Source: Sulfotelmatobacter sp049792875
GTDB taxonomy: Bacteria; Acidobacteriota; Terriglobia; Terriglobales; Acidobacteriaceae
Assembly (NCBI GenBank): GCA_049792875.1
Contig: JBARBI010000212.1
Location: 26,841-90,840, forward strand
Direction: 5' to 3'
DNA: 64,000 bases
Part shown: in pieces, positions 33,195-41,648 of the stretch
Numbering within the stretch: position 1 is the first letter of the stretch
Layout of the letters: each line of letters opens with the position of its first letter
Made by a program: the position numbers and the translations under genes
The notes under the pieces: generated by a model
Database searches by the model: none
The model's input: only the letters and a program-made list of their open reading frames with translations
Told to the model about the DNA's origin: nothing

Positions 33195-34604
33195 CTAACT
33201 TTGCCGCGCCGATGAAACCGGTTCCACTGTTTCTTCACTGCGCCGTCCACCCGAGATCAGCGGCAGACGAATTTCCACCATCAGCCCACCCTCCGGACGA
33301 TTGGAAGCAGAAACCTTGCCGCCGTGGAAGCGTACGGCTCTCTCTGTGATGGCCAAGCCCAAGCCCACTCCGCCAGTCAGGCGCCCGCGAGCGTCATCGA
33401 GGCGATAGAACGGCTGAAACAATTTTTCCAGAGCAGCGGCCGGAACGCCAGGCCCCGAGTCGCTGACCCGGAGGACGGCCTCAGCTCTGTTAGTCCGGTC
33501 CTGAGACAGAGCGATCTCGACTGACGTTGCTTCCTGGGTGTAGCGGATGGCGTTGCGGACTACGTTCTCGACCGCGCTGTGCAGCAGGGAATCGTTGCCG
33601 CGTACGCCCCAATCCCCTTCTGGGATGACGGTGTGCACGTGGCAGTGGCGCTCCTGCGCTTCAAACTCCGCATCTTCGGCAATGTTCGCCACCAACTCGT
33701 CCAGGGGCACCGGGGTTTGCGGCACACGCTGTTCCCCGTCTTCCAGGCGGGCTAGGGTCAGAATCCTGCCAATCAGTTCGTTGAGCCGGCTGGCTTCGAG
33801 TTCAATACGATCCAGCATATCGGCGCCCTCGACCCCGGTGCGCTGGCGCGCGAGGCCCAGTGCGACATTGAGTCGAGCCAGAGGGGATCGCAACTCATGC
33901 GAAATATCGTTCAGCAGGCGGGACTGAGCCTTCACGAGGAGTTCGAGGCGCTCCGCCATGGCGTCAAAGTCGCGCATCAAGCTCGCCACTTCGTCGCGCC
34001 TCTTGCTGGCCGGAGCGCCGCTCCGCGCTGTCAGATCGCCCGCCGCCAGTTGTCGCGTCGCGGCGCGTAGGCGCACGATCGGCTTGGTCAGATACCACGA
34101 CAGGAAATAACAGACCAGGCCGGAAGAGATGATGGCGATGATCAGCCCCGGAATCGGCAAGCCACGCGGGCCAAAAAACACCCTTGGACCCGGGGGCATG
34201 CCCAGTACAAGGGTGTAGCGGTGCTTGCCGTCGGACGAAGCGCGCGAGTCTCGCTGCACGGGAGGAGCGGGAATAATGAATCCGTCGCGCGGTCCGCGCG
34301 GTCCGCCGGCCGCCACGCGCATGGCCCAGTCCGGCGCACCGCGATGCGAAACTTCATTCCCCCGCTCGTCAAACAGATAGGCCCGAAGGTGCTGTGACGC
34401 CTCCACACTCTCCATGTACTGCCGCAGGGCAGGTTCGCCGCCTTCTTCGTAAGCGTTGACCGCGTCGTTCAGGACGGTGGTGCGCAGACCTTCCCAGGTT
34501 GAGGTGCGAGGACGGAACGCTACCGTAACCAGGATGGCGAGCACCACGAACAGGGCTTGCGCCATCCAGAACGAAAGAAAGATTCGCAGAAACAGGCTTT
34601 TCAT
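33195..34604 (-). CDS. Envelope-stress sensor histidine kinase, CpxA/EnvZ-like
   Basis: Inner-membrane kinase of 469 residues. A first helix (about 7-29), a periplasmic domain of about 120 residues, and a second helix (about 153-171) lead to a HAMP segment and a HisKA helix with the phosphorylated His236 in LNDISHELRSPLARLN. The HATPase_c domain has N box (NVVRNAIRYT), G1 (VSDSGPGVP) and G2 (GVGLGLAI) motifs. The periplasmic domain is smaller than that of CpxA proper. It follows the response regulator gene on the same strand with a gap of about 110 bases and is likely co-transcribed. Confidence 0.94.
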   Translation of the reverse strand: MKSLFLRIFLSFWMAQALFVVLAILVTVAFRPRTSTWEGLRTTVLNDAVNAYEEGGEPALRQYMESVEASQHLRAYLFDERGNEVSHRGAPDWAMRVAAGGPRGPRDGFIIPAPPVQRDSRASSDGKHRYTLVLGMPPGPRVFFGPRGLPIPGLIIAIISSGLVCYFLSWYLTKPIVRLRAATRQLAAGDLTARSGAPASKRRDEVASLMRDFDAMAERLELLVKAQSRLLNDISHELRSPLARLNVALGLARQRTGVEGADMLDRIELEASRLNELIGRILTLARLEDGEQRVPQTPVPLDELVANIAEDAEFEAQERHCHVHTVIPEGDWGVRGNDSLLHSAVENVVRNAIRYTQEATSVEIALSQDRTNRAEAVLRVSDSGPGVPAAALEKLFQPFYRLDDARGRLTGGVGLGLAITERAVRFHGGKVSASNRPEGGLMVEIRLPLISGGRRSEETVEPVSSARQS

Positions 34605-34716
34605 AGGGGAGTCTTCAGCTTGCTTTCAACTCTTCAGCTTGAAAGCTGCGTGCCGCCCGAAAATCTTGTTCTCTCCAAACCGTTTAGACCTCACGGGTTG
34701 AGGCTTCTATCCCAAA

Positions 34717-35424
34717 CTAAACTTTAGCCTTTTCTCGCGGGCGCGCGAAAATGTAGCCGACACCACGCACGGTCTTGATGTGTTCGTCGCTGTCCGTGTC
34801 GCCCAACTTTTTGCGCACCTTGCTGACATGCATGTCGATGCTGCGGTCGAAGGGCGAAAACTTGCGGCTCAGCACTGCATTGACCAGCCGTTCGCGCGGC
34901 ACGACGCGCCCGGCTTCGCGTAAGAGTACTTCGAGTAGATTGAACTCGACGGAGGTCAGATCTACCGGCTTGCCTTCCAGACGCACCGTCCGCGTCGCGG
35001 GATCCAGTTCCACATCGCCCACGCTCACCACATCAGGAGCCGACGCCGAACCGCTACCGTCTGCTCGCGTGCGCCGCAACACAGCGCGGATGCGCGCCAC
35101 CAGTTCGCGTGGATTGAACGGCTTCGGGAGATAGTCGTCGGCTCCGATCTCCAAGCCCACGATCCGGTCCACATCCTCGCCCCGGGCCGTGAGCAGCAGC
35201 ACCGGCAGCCGCGAAGTCGCTCGAATCCTGCGCAGCACTTCAAATCCGTTGATGCCCGGAAGCATGACATCGAGCACTGCGAGCAGATAGTCGCCTGCCG
35301 TCGCCTTCTTCAGGCCACTCTCGCCGTCATGCACGCATTCAATGGTGAAACCCTCCGCTCGCAGATACTCCCCCACGAGGTGGCAGAGTTCCACGTCGTC
35401 GTCGATAACCAGAATCCGTTCCAT
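34717..35424 (-). CDS. OmpR-family response regulator, CpxR-like
   Basis: Two-domain DNA-binding regulator of 235 residues from the ATG at 35424. The receiver has the acidic pair Asp8-Asp9, the phosphoacceptor Asp52 in AVLDVMLPG, and Lys101 in YLPKPFNP. The C-terminal winged helix (DLTSVEFNLLEVLLREAG then DMHVSKVRKKLG) is of OmpR/PhoB type. It is paired with the sensor downstream and divergent from a Spy-like gene. The intergenic region carries three GTAAA-N5/6-GTCAA boxes, which are close to the known CpxR recognition pattern, so direct and autogenous control is plausible. Confidence 0.94.
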   Translation of the reverse strand: MERILVIDDDVELCHLVGEYLRAEGFTIECVHDGESGLKKATAGDYLLAVLDVMLPGINGFEVLRRIRATSRLPVLLLTARGEDVDRIVGLEIGADDYLPKPFNPRELVARIRAVLRRTRADGSGSASAPDVVSVGDVELDPATRTVRLEGKPVDLTSVEFNLLEVLLREAGRVVPRERLVNAVLSRKFSPFDRSIDMHVSKVRKKLGDTDSDEHIKTVRGVGYIFARPREKAKV

Positions 35425-35463
35425 CGCTGCCACTATTGTGCACCATCTAGAGAAAGGATCGCG

Positions 35464-35553
35464 GTAAAGAATTGTCAAACCCATGCCCGGGAGCCATTTG
35501 CCGGCTTTCCCGGATCTTTGACAAAACTTTACTCTGGTTGACCGTCTTTTTAC
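35464..35553. promoter_or_regulatory. Three CpxR-like boxes between the regulator and the Spy-like gene
   Basis: Box 1, plus strand, 35464-35479: GTAAAGAATTGTCAAA. Box 2, minus strand, 35532-35517: GTAAAGTTTTGTCAAA, 14 of 16 bases identical. Box 3, minus strand, 35553-35538: GTAAAAAGACGGTCAA, with a six-base instead of five-base spacer. The known CpxR box is two GTAAA half sites separated by about five bases; here the second half site is GTCAA. Box 1 lies 40 bases from the regulator start codon; boxes 2 and 3 lie 77-113 bases before the Spy-like start. Confidence 0.75.
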
Positions 35554-35629
35554 CGCCTTTTCTCCCTGATCCGTGTTCCTATCAGTGTACGCAGAGCCCG
35601 GGATTCCGGAAAACCTTTAGGAGTTACAC

Positions 35630-36127
35630 ATGAAATCGATTCGTCATCGCTTGTTGGTTGCCGCCATGGCGGTTTTGCTGGGCAGTGTCATAGCCAAGTC
35701 GCAGACTGCCTCGGATGCTCCGCCTCCGCCGCCCATGCACGGCCACGGGTTCGGCATGGAAGGCCACGGGATGGGATTCTTTGCCCGGTCTCTCAACCTG
35801 ACCGATGACCAGAAGGCACAGATGAAGACCATTATGCAGAAAGAGCATCCCGCCATGAAGCCGCTCATGCAGCAGCAACACCTGATCGATCAGCAACTTC
35901 GGCAGTATGTGGAGGGACCCTACGACGAAGCCAAAGTACGGACCTTGGCTGCACAGAAGGCTCAAATCGAGGTCGAACTGACGGTGACGCAGACGCGCGT
36001 TCACAACCAGATGTACCAGTTGCTGACCGCAGACCAGCAGGCCAAGGTGAGGCAGATGGAAGTCGATCACCAAGCCCGCATGCAGAAACAGATGAACCAG
36101 GCGCCGGTTGCCCCTCCGGAACAGTAA
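35630..36127 (+). CDS. Spy/CpxP-like periplasmic protein
   Basis: A 165-residue exported protein with a signal peptide (residues 1 to about 25, ending VIAKSQ) and AGGAG upstream of the ATG at 35630. The two family motifs LTDDQ (57-61) and LTADQ (132-136) are present, with an all-helical mature part. A stretch rich in His, Gly and Met (HGHGFGMEGHGMGF) near 37-50 may bind metal. Spy and CpxP are ATP-independent chaperones and inhibitors of the Cpx sensor. Its divergent position next to the two-component pair and the shared CpxR-like boxes strongly suggest it is a target and perhaps a modulator of that pair. Confidence 0.88.
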   Translation: MKSIRHRLLVAAMAVLLGSVIAKSQTASDAPPPPPMHGHGFGMEGHGMGFFARSLNLTDDQKAQMKTIMQKEHPAMKPLMQQQHLIDQQLRQYVEGPYDEAKVRTLAAQKAQIEVELTVTQTRVHNQMYQLLTADQQAKVRQMEVDHQARMQKQMNQAPVAPPEQ

Positions 36128-36215
36128 GTTGTGAAGTCGAACTCTCCTGGGAGGGTTCGTTGTTGAGGGCGCGAGGCGGGTGCCTCCAAACGCCTCGCGC
36201 CGCGGAGCAAGACTC

Positions 36216-36422
36216 ATGATGAGTGACTCGCTTCTGTTCGACGCCGGTTCGCTGTTCTTCGCTGCATGGATCGTGGTAGTCGCCGCCGTCAGCCTGGCGG
36301 CCTTCGGCCGCGAGTTGCTTCCCACGAAGGCGCGTCTCGAACCGGCCAACGAAAGTAGCGCCCCTGGTAGCCGGGCTGCTCCCGGCCAGACAGCCGAGGG
36401 CGGCTGTCCCCACCTACCCTAG
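36216..36422 (+). CDS. Small membrane protein whose C-terminus is encoded by a palindrome
   Basis: A 68-residue frame from the ATG at 36216, with GGAG nine bases upstream. Residues 10-30 (GSLFFAAWIVVVAAVSLAAFG) form one membrane helix, given here as SLFFAAWIVVVAAV. The last ten or so residues (QTAEGGCPH) are read from the dispersed palindrome at 36389-36413, and the stop codon comes only after it. Either the repeat replaced the original C terminus or the gene call is wrong. Function unknown. Confidence 0.45.
   Translation: MMSDSLLFDAGSLFFAAWIVVVAAVSLAAFGRELLPTKARLEPANESSAPGSRAAPGQTAEGGCPHLP
36389..36413. repeat. Dispersed palindrome copy before the ABC exporter gene
   Basis: GACAGCC GAGGGC GGCTGTC followed by CCCAC, identical in core and loop to the copy in the dehydratase gene at 17594, and in the same orientation. 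A CCGGGCTGCTCCCGG hairpin precedes it by a few bases, as also happens at 17839. Confidence 0.8.
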
Positions 36423-36482
36423 GCAATCGGCAGAGATCCGGAATCTGCACCCCGCCTGCTAGAATTTCATCTACTGGATTGC

Positions 36483-38297
36483 ATGCTGCCGAAGAGTCTG
36501 CGCCCACTGCTTCCGTATCTGAAACGCTACCGCTGGGGCTACGCCGCGGGGACGCTCTGCGTTTTTCTCACCAATGGCATCTGGATCCTGTTTCCCCTGG
36601 TGCTGGGCAAGGCGGCTGACGATCTGCATGCGGGTGTGACCCGCCACAAGCTGTTGCTCTACGCCGGAGTGCTGGTGGCTATCGCAGTGAGCAAGGGGAT
36701 ATTCCAGTTTCTGACGCGCTGGATCGTGATCGGCGTGTCGCGGGATATCGAGTTCGACCTGCGCAACGATCTGTTTGCCCGACTGGAAGACCTTTCCTAC
36801 TCCTACTATCAGCGTCACCGCACCGGCGACATTATGGCACGGGCTACCAACGACCTGAACGCGGTCCGCATGTTGCTGGGCCCCGCGATCATGTATTCGG
36901 CCAATACCATTGTCTACACCGCGGGTGCGCTGGCGTTCATGATCTCCATCAGTCCGTGGCTGACGCTCTATACCTTTCTGCCGCTGCCGGCGGTGAGCGT
37001 GGTAATTCAGACTTTCGGGCGGCGCATACACGATCGCTTCGAAAGAATTCAGGCTATGTTCTCCGACATTTCCGCGCGGGCGCAGGAGAACTTCTCGGGC
37101 GCGCGTCTGATCCGGGCCTACGTGCAGGAAGACGCCGAGATTCGGGCCTTCGAAACCGAGAACAGGGAATACATCCGCCGCAGCTTGCGACTGGTACGGC
37201 TCATGGGGATGCTATGGCCTACGTTGGAACTGATGCTGGGCTGTGCCGTGGTGCTGGTGTTGTGGCTTGGGGGAAGCGAGGTCATCCACGGTCTTTCGCG
37301 TGTGACGCTGGTTACCAATCTCGGAAGTTCGCATCCTGGAATCACGACCACCCTGTCTCTTTCCGGCTCCATGAGCGTCGGTCAGTTTGTGTCATTCAGC
37401 ACGTATATGATGCAGCTGACTTGGCCGATCATCGCTCTGGGGTGGGTCATCAATATTTTTCAGCGGGGCACGGCTTCATTGATCCGGATCAACGAAATCA
37501 TGCAAGAGAAGCCTGAGATCCAGGACGCGCCCGGAGCGCAAGACCGTGAGATCGAAGGGGAGATCGAGTTCCGCGGACTCAACTTCAGCTATCAGGGGAA
37601 GCCGGTTCTGCACGACGTCAACCTGCGGGTGCCTGCAGGCAGCAGCCTGGCGATTGTCGGGCCCACCGGGTCGGGGAAGACAACTCTAGTGAGCCTGATC
37701 CCGCGCATCTATGATGCCGAGCCGGGCATGGTACTGATCGATGGACGGCCGGTTCGCGAGTATCTGTTGGCATCGCTGCGCAGGAATATTGGATTCGTGC
37801 CGCAGGAAACTTTCCTGTTCAGTGACCGCATTCGCGAGAACATCGCGCTGGGAGTGGATTCTGCCACCGATCAGCAGATTCACGATGCTGCAGATGCGGC
37901 GAACATTGCAACCGACATCGAAAGTTTTCCCGAGCGCTACGATACGATGGTGGGAGAGCGAGGGATCACGCTATCGGGCGGACAGAAGCAACGCACGGCC
38001 ATTGCCCGCGCGCTGATTCGCAATCCCAAGATTCTGATTCTGGACGATGCGCTCTCGAGCGTCGACACCCACACCGAAGACAAGATACTCAACCACCTGC
38101 GCGACGTCATGCGCGGCCGCACCACGATCTTCATTTCTCACCGTGTCTCCACTGTGCGCAACGCCGACCGCATCGCCGTGCTCCACGGCGGACGCATCGT
38201 GGAACTCGGCACCCACGACGAACTGTTGGCCTTGAACGGCTACTACAGCGACCTGTATAACAAGCAATTGCTCGAAGAAGAACTGGCCGAAGTCTGA
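36483..38297 (+). CDS. ABC exporter half-transporter (MdlA/MsbA-like) with Asp in the Walker B glutamate position
   Basis: A 604-residue type IV exporter half. Six membrane helices in the first 310 residues, an 18-residue segment with DAPGAQDREIEGEI, then the nucleotide domain from about 355: Walker A GPTGSGKTTLVSL, Q-loop FVPQETFLF, signature LSGGQKQR and Walker B ILILDDALSSVD. The second acidic residue after Walker B is Asp where homodimeric MsbA has the catalytic Glu; MdlA-type halves of heterodimeric exporters share this. Its likely partner half is not adjacent. Substrate unknown; lipid, peptide or drug are possible. Start ATG at 36483. Confidence 0.93.
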   Translation: MLPKSLRPLLPYLKRYRWGYAAGTLCVFLTNGIWILFPLVLGKAADDLHAGVTRHKLLLYAGVLVAIAVSKGIFQFLTRWIVIGVSRDIEFDLRNDLFARLEDLSYSYYQRHRTGDIMARATNDLNAVRMLLGPAIMYSANTIVYTAGALAFMISISPWLTLYTFLPLPAVSVVIQTFGRRIHDRFERIQAMFSDISARAQENFSGARLIRAYVQEDAEIRAFETENREYIRRSLRLVRLMGMLWPTLELMLGCAVVLVLWLGGSEVIHGLSRVTLVTNLGSSHPGITTTLSLSGSMSVGQFVSFSTYMMQLTWPIIALGWVINIFQRGTASLIRINEIMQEKPEIQDAPGAQDREIEGEIEFRGLNFSYQGKPVLHDVNLRVPAGSSLAIVGPTGSGKTTLVSLIPRIYDAEPGMVLIDGRPVREYLLASLRRNIGFVPQETFLFSDRIRENIALGVDSATDQQIHDAADAANIATDIESFPERYDTMVGERGITLSGGQKQRTAIARALIRNPKILILDDALSSVDTHTEDKILNHLRDVMRGRTTIFISHRVSTVRNADRIAVLHGGRIVELGTHDELLALNGYYSDLYNKQLLEEELAEV

Positions 38298-38315
38298 GCG
38301 TGCGGCGGGAGTCAT

Positions 38316-38341
38316 GTGGGGATAGCCGCCCGCGGCTGTCC
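38316..38341. repeat. Degenerate copy of the dispersed palindrome
   Basis: GTGGGGATAGCCGCC CGCGGCTGTCC: the arms ATAGCCGC and GCGGCTGT pair with one G-T. It lies 20 bases after the exporter stop. A CGAGTGAACCTCGATGG hairpin follows. Confidence 0.6.
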
Positions 38342-38441
38342 GTCGAGTGAACCTCGATGGGGCTTGTTCGTCACACCGGGCCAGCCGTTACCTTATTCTT
38401 GACAACTACTGCGAACAAGGTCGTCTACACTCTTCGGGGCG

Positions 38442-39149
38442 ATGCTCACCATGCAGCGGGTTAATACTCAGGAGATCCTCGATTCGGACGCGTGTCCGCC
38501 GGTCGAGGTGGAAGCTTCTCTGCGGGATATGTGCCGCATTAACCGCTGGTTCGGCGGCGTCGCCACCACTCGCCGGATGATTGAACGCGTTGCCTCCGCG
38601 ACCGAACAAAAAAGATTCTCCCTACTGGAAGTGGCTGCAGGACTAGGTGCAGTGCCCAGGATTGCGGGGCAGCAGTTGGCGCACAAGGGAATCACGTTGG
38701 ACGTGACCGACCTTGATCGCGTGCCGTCGCACTTGCAACCGGGAAATCGGGCTGTGGTCGCGGATGCACTCTCCCTACCGTTTCAGGATTGCAGTTTCGA
38801 TCTGGTGAGTTGCAGCCTGTTTGCGCATCACCTGGAACCGGCCGAACTGCCACGGTTTGTCGGCGAGGCGCTCCGCGTGAGCCGCTGCGCTGTTTTAGTC
38901 AACGATTTGATTCGACATCCTGTGCACCTTGCACTGGTGTATGCGGGATTTCCTCTGATGCGCAGTTATGTGTCGCGAGTGGATGGATTGACGTCGGTGC
39001 GGAGAGCTTATGTTCCCGACGAGGTAAAAGGGATTCTTTCGTCGAGCTTGGAGCCTGCGGTGCGGGTTGAGATTTCACGACATTTCCTGTTTCGCATGGG
39101 AGTGATTGCGTGGAAGACCAATAAGTGCTGCGACGAGTGGGCTGCGTAG
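38442..39149 (+). CDS. Class I SAM-dependent methyltransferase
   Basis: A 235-residue protein. Motif I is LLEVAAGLGAVPRIAG (about residue 61), followed by an acidic residue after beta 2 (LDVTDLD), motif II-like VADALSLPFQDCSFDLVSC (seen as VVADALSLPF and SFDLVSCSLF), and a post-motif loop HHLEP. The domain is like the UbiE/Coq5-type Methyltransf_11 group but with a C-terminal extension (VSRVDGLTSVRRAYVPDEV) as found next to some polyketide synthase or flavin monooxygenase genes. No such partner is nearby. The start at 38442 has no clear Shine-Dalgarno; a second Met at residue 4 is an alternative. Confidence 0.82.
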   Translation: MLTMQRVNTQEILDSDACPPVEVEASLRDMCRINRWFGGVATTRRMIERVASATEQKRFSLLEVAAGLGAVPRIAGQQLAHKGITLDVTDLDRVPSHLQPGNRAVVADALSLPFQDCSFDLVSCSLFAHHLEPAELPRFVGEALRVSRCAVLVNDLIRHPVHLALVYAGFPLMRSYVSRVDGLTSVRRAYVPDEVKGILSSSLEPAVRVEISRHFLFRMGVIAWKTNKCCDEWAA

Positions 39150-39218
39150 AGATTCCCGGTCGACCTCGGCTTCGACGGACGCCGAGGCGGCTCTCCCCGC
39201 ATCAATCTCACATAAATT

Positions 39219-39938
39219 TCAGCGCACTACTAGGACTTCTCTGACATTGTCGCGGGCCAGGAAGAATTTGATAGAGGCGAAGTCACGGAACAGAGTTTCG
39301 ATGTGACGGTTGTTGAAGACGCGCTGCAGGCGGAAGCCGTCGCTGATGGCCGTGTGGATGGCCCCGGTGGGTCCGCGGCGCGTTTCCCGGCGCAGCACGA
39401 TAGGCTGCATTTCCAGCGTATCTTTTCCGACAATGTGGAAGCGGTAGCAGGGAGAATCGGGCCCTGCGTCTTTCGTATGGAAAAACGCAAGCAGCATGCC
39501 GCCCGGCTTCAGCACGGACCACAGTCGTCCCATGACCGGCCGCACCAGGCTCTCGTCGAGATAGTCCGGGAGGTTCCAGCACAGCACGACGTCGAAATGT
39601 GCGGCGGGATACACCAGGTTGTCGGCCAGAAACCGTCGGCTGTCGAGGACTACGCTGCCCGCTTCATCTTTCGTGATCAGGTTCGGATCGGTGGACGCTA
39701 CCAGAAGATCTTCACTGTAAATCTTGTGGCGGTGCTCGGTGAAGAAGCGGATGTTGGAAGGAGAAGTAGAACCGAGATCGAGGACGCAGAGTGGACTCTC
39801 GGAGTCCCACACGCGCGAGAGTTCGCCGAGCCCGCTGGAACGGCGGGTAAGTTTTTGAGCAGCGTGGGCGGTGGCCGCCTCTGTCCCGCCCGTTGAGCCG
39901 CGAAAGAGCTTCATGAAGTTCTGGGTGACTGATGCCAT
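39219..39938 (-). CDS. Methyltransferase-fold protein
   Basis: 239 residues. VLDLGSTSPSNIRFFTEH looks like a divergent motif I (GS instead of GxG), followed by YSEDL after beta 2, HFDVVLCWNLPDYLD (motif II) and LKPGGMLLAFF (motif III). The substrate site cannot be inferred and loss of activity is possible. It is transcribed toward the small downstream gap and lies about 95 bases from the bactofilin gene, with which it runs in parallel. A role in modification of polysaccharide or lipid is only a guess. Confidence 0.7.
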   Translation of the reverse strand: MASVTQNFMKLFRGSTGGTEAATAHAAQKLTRRSSGLGELSRVWDSESPLCVLDLGSTSPSNIRFFTEHRHKIYSEDLLVASTDPNLITKDEAGSVVLDSRRFLADNLVYPAAHFDVVLCWNLPDYLDESLVRPVMGRLWSVLKPGGMLLAFFHTKDAGPDSPCYRFHIVGKDTLEMQPIVLRRETRRGPTGAIHTAISDGFRLQRVFNNRHIETLFRDFASIKFFLARDNVREVLVVR

Positions 39939-40032
39939 CAGACTTACGGTCGCCTTGCCCGGACGACTGTTACCTATGATTCAAATCGATATCTAAACCA
40001 ACACTTTAACTCAGGATGCGTCGCCCGCAGAG

Positions 40033-40392
40033 TTACTTTCCTGCGGCCTTTTCGGCCCTGCCCTGAATGTCAACCTTGCCTTTCAGGTAGGCGCCTTCCT
40101 CGATGGAAATCCGCTGGGTGGAAATGTCGCCGGTGACGACGGCGGACTTGCGTAATTCGACGCGGTCGCTGGCCATCACGTTGCCTTCAAGTTTGCCTTG
40201 CACGACAACGCCCTTGGCGTCGACCGTGGCCTTGACCTGTCCATTGGGACCGACGGTCAAACTGTGGTTTTTGAGGGCGATGCTGCCTTCGACTTGACCG
40301 TCAACGTAAAGGTCTTCGCTGCCCGACAATTCGCCTTTGATGACCACGGATTTGCCAATCTGCGCCAAATCTGCCGACAACGGAGCACTCAT
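40033..40392 (-). CDS. Bactofilin
   Basis: A 119-residue cytoskeletal protein that polymerises without nucleotide and often positions cell-wall or polysaccharide enzymes at the inner membrane. Started at the ATG at 40392, which has AAGGAG ten bases before; the longer frame is not supported. IGKSVVIKGELSGSEDLYVDGQVEGSI (seen as GKSVVIKGELSGSEDLYVDG) and VVVQGKLEGNVMASDRVELR are the right-handed beta-helix repeats. A short unstructured N- and C-terminal tail is present as usual. The gene may be co-transcribed with the methyltransferase-like gene upstream in the window order. Confidence 0.93.
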   Translation of the reverse strand: MSAPLSADLAQIGKSVVIKGELSGSEDLYVDGQVEGSIALKNHSLTVGPNGQVKATVDAKGVVVQGKLEGNVMASDRVELRKSAVVTGDISTQRISIEEGAYLKGKVDIQGRAEKAAGK

Positions 40393-40642
40393 GGATGATC
40401 TCCTTAAGGAAGCGGGATACTGCACTACCAAGATAACTGGGAATGGCAGGTACCGGACGGCCGCGTCGCTTCTCTCGACTATACCCAACTAAGAGAGCGT
40501 GCGGCAAGCGAGGTCAGGGGGAGAGAGGGGGAGAGCCGAAACACCCACAGGGCCGAAGCCGTTGCTGAGGCAACCTCTTGCCCCGTGTCTGGCAGGAAAG
40601 TGCCCTGCAACCCTGTGTGCGGATTGCTACACTAAAAGCAGG

Positions 40643-41587
40643 ATGGATTGCGGGGCGCCCAAATCGGTTTCAGCCTTGCTATTGAGCATAGGTGCGGTAG
40701 TGGCTTTGGTCGCCGCCACAATGACGCTCTCGGCCCAGGTCTCGAACCCCGCCGAGATGTCTGCCGGCGAACTGGTGCGGCTTACGGTAGCGAACGAAGT
40801 AGCGGCGGCGAACGACACCAAGGCGAAGCACATGTTTCGCTCCTACAAAAAAACTCCGAAGGGCGCACAAACCCGAATCTACCTGGAAACGACAGAGGCC
40901 CTGGCGGCGGTGCTCATCGCTATCAATAGTGAGCCACTGAATGCGCAGCAACAGAAAGCACAAACGGACCACCTGGAGTGGCTGGTGGGCGATCCCGAAC
41001 AACTACGCAGGAAACACACGCGCGAGATGGAAGATGAAGAGCGAACTCTGCGTATCGTAAAGGCACTGCCAGACGCGTTCCAGTACGAGTACGCCGGCAC
41101 CGAGAGCAGCTCCCCAGGACCGGGCAAAGCTCGAGGCCAGTTGGTGAAGCTGAAATTCACGCCCAATCCGGGTTACTCGCCACCGTCACGCGTGGAACAG
41201 GTCCTGGAGGGCATGCAAGGCGAGTTGCTGATTGACACGGACGTGCGGCGCATTGCCAGCATCGACGGCACGCTGTTCCGAGACGTCAACTTCGGATGGG
41301 GGATCATCGGTCATCTCAATAAGGGCGGCCACTTCCGGGTGCAGCAGGCCGACCTGGGCTTGGGCGACGGGGCATGGGGCGTCACTGAGTTGAGCTTGAG
41401 CATCACGGGCAAGATCCTGCTGTTCAAGACCCTCAGCATCACGTCGGACGAAGTTTTAAGTGACTTCCGGCGCGTGCCAGACAATCTGACGTTTGCGCAA
41501 GGGGTAAATATGCTCGTGGCCGAACAGGAGCGGATTGCGCATAGTCGCGCGCCAGAACCTGTGGGGATGGAGAAGATCCAGCAGTAG
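40643..41587 (+). CDS. Exported hypothetical protein of Acidobacteriota type
   Basis: A 314-residue protein from the ATG at 40643. A hydrophobic segment VSALLLSIGAVVALVAATMTLSAQ (given as LLLSIGAVVALVAATM) with an SAQ site near residue 30 is a signal peptide. The mature part has two long helices (LVRLTVANEVAAAND, REMEDEERTLRIVKAL) and a C-terminal beta-rich region ending in repeated FRVQQADLGLGDGAWGV and LFKTLSI. I recognise it as a recurrent type of unknown exported protein, with a late YARPK-like conserved region. The 48-residue upstream extension was rejected. Confidence 0.75.
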   Translation: MDCGAPKSVSALLLSIGAVVALVAATMTLSAQVSNPAEMSAGELVRLTVANEVAAANDTKAKHMFRSYKKTPKGAQTRIYLETTEALAAVLIAINSEPLNAQQQKAQTDHLEWLVGDPEQLRRKHTREMEDEERTLRIVKALPDAFQYEYAGTESSSPGPGKARGQLVKLKFTPNPGYSPPSRVEQVLEGMQGELLIDTDVRRIASIDGTLFRDVNFGWGIIGHLNKGGHFRVQQADLGLGDGAWGVTELSLSITGKILLFKTLSITSDEVLSDFRRVPDNLTFAQGVNMLVAEQERIAHSRAPEPVGMEKIQQ

Positions 41588-41648
41588 CGTCCGAGTCGTT
41601 CGCGATTCGGAGATAGAACACTTCCGAGTCGTCTGCGGGAATCAGGTC

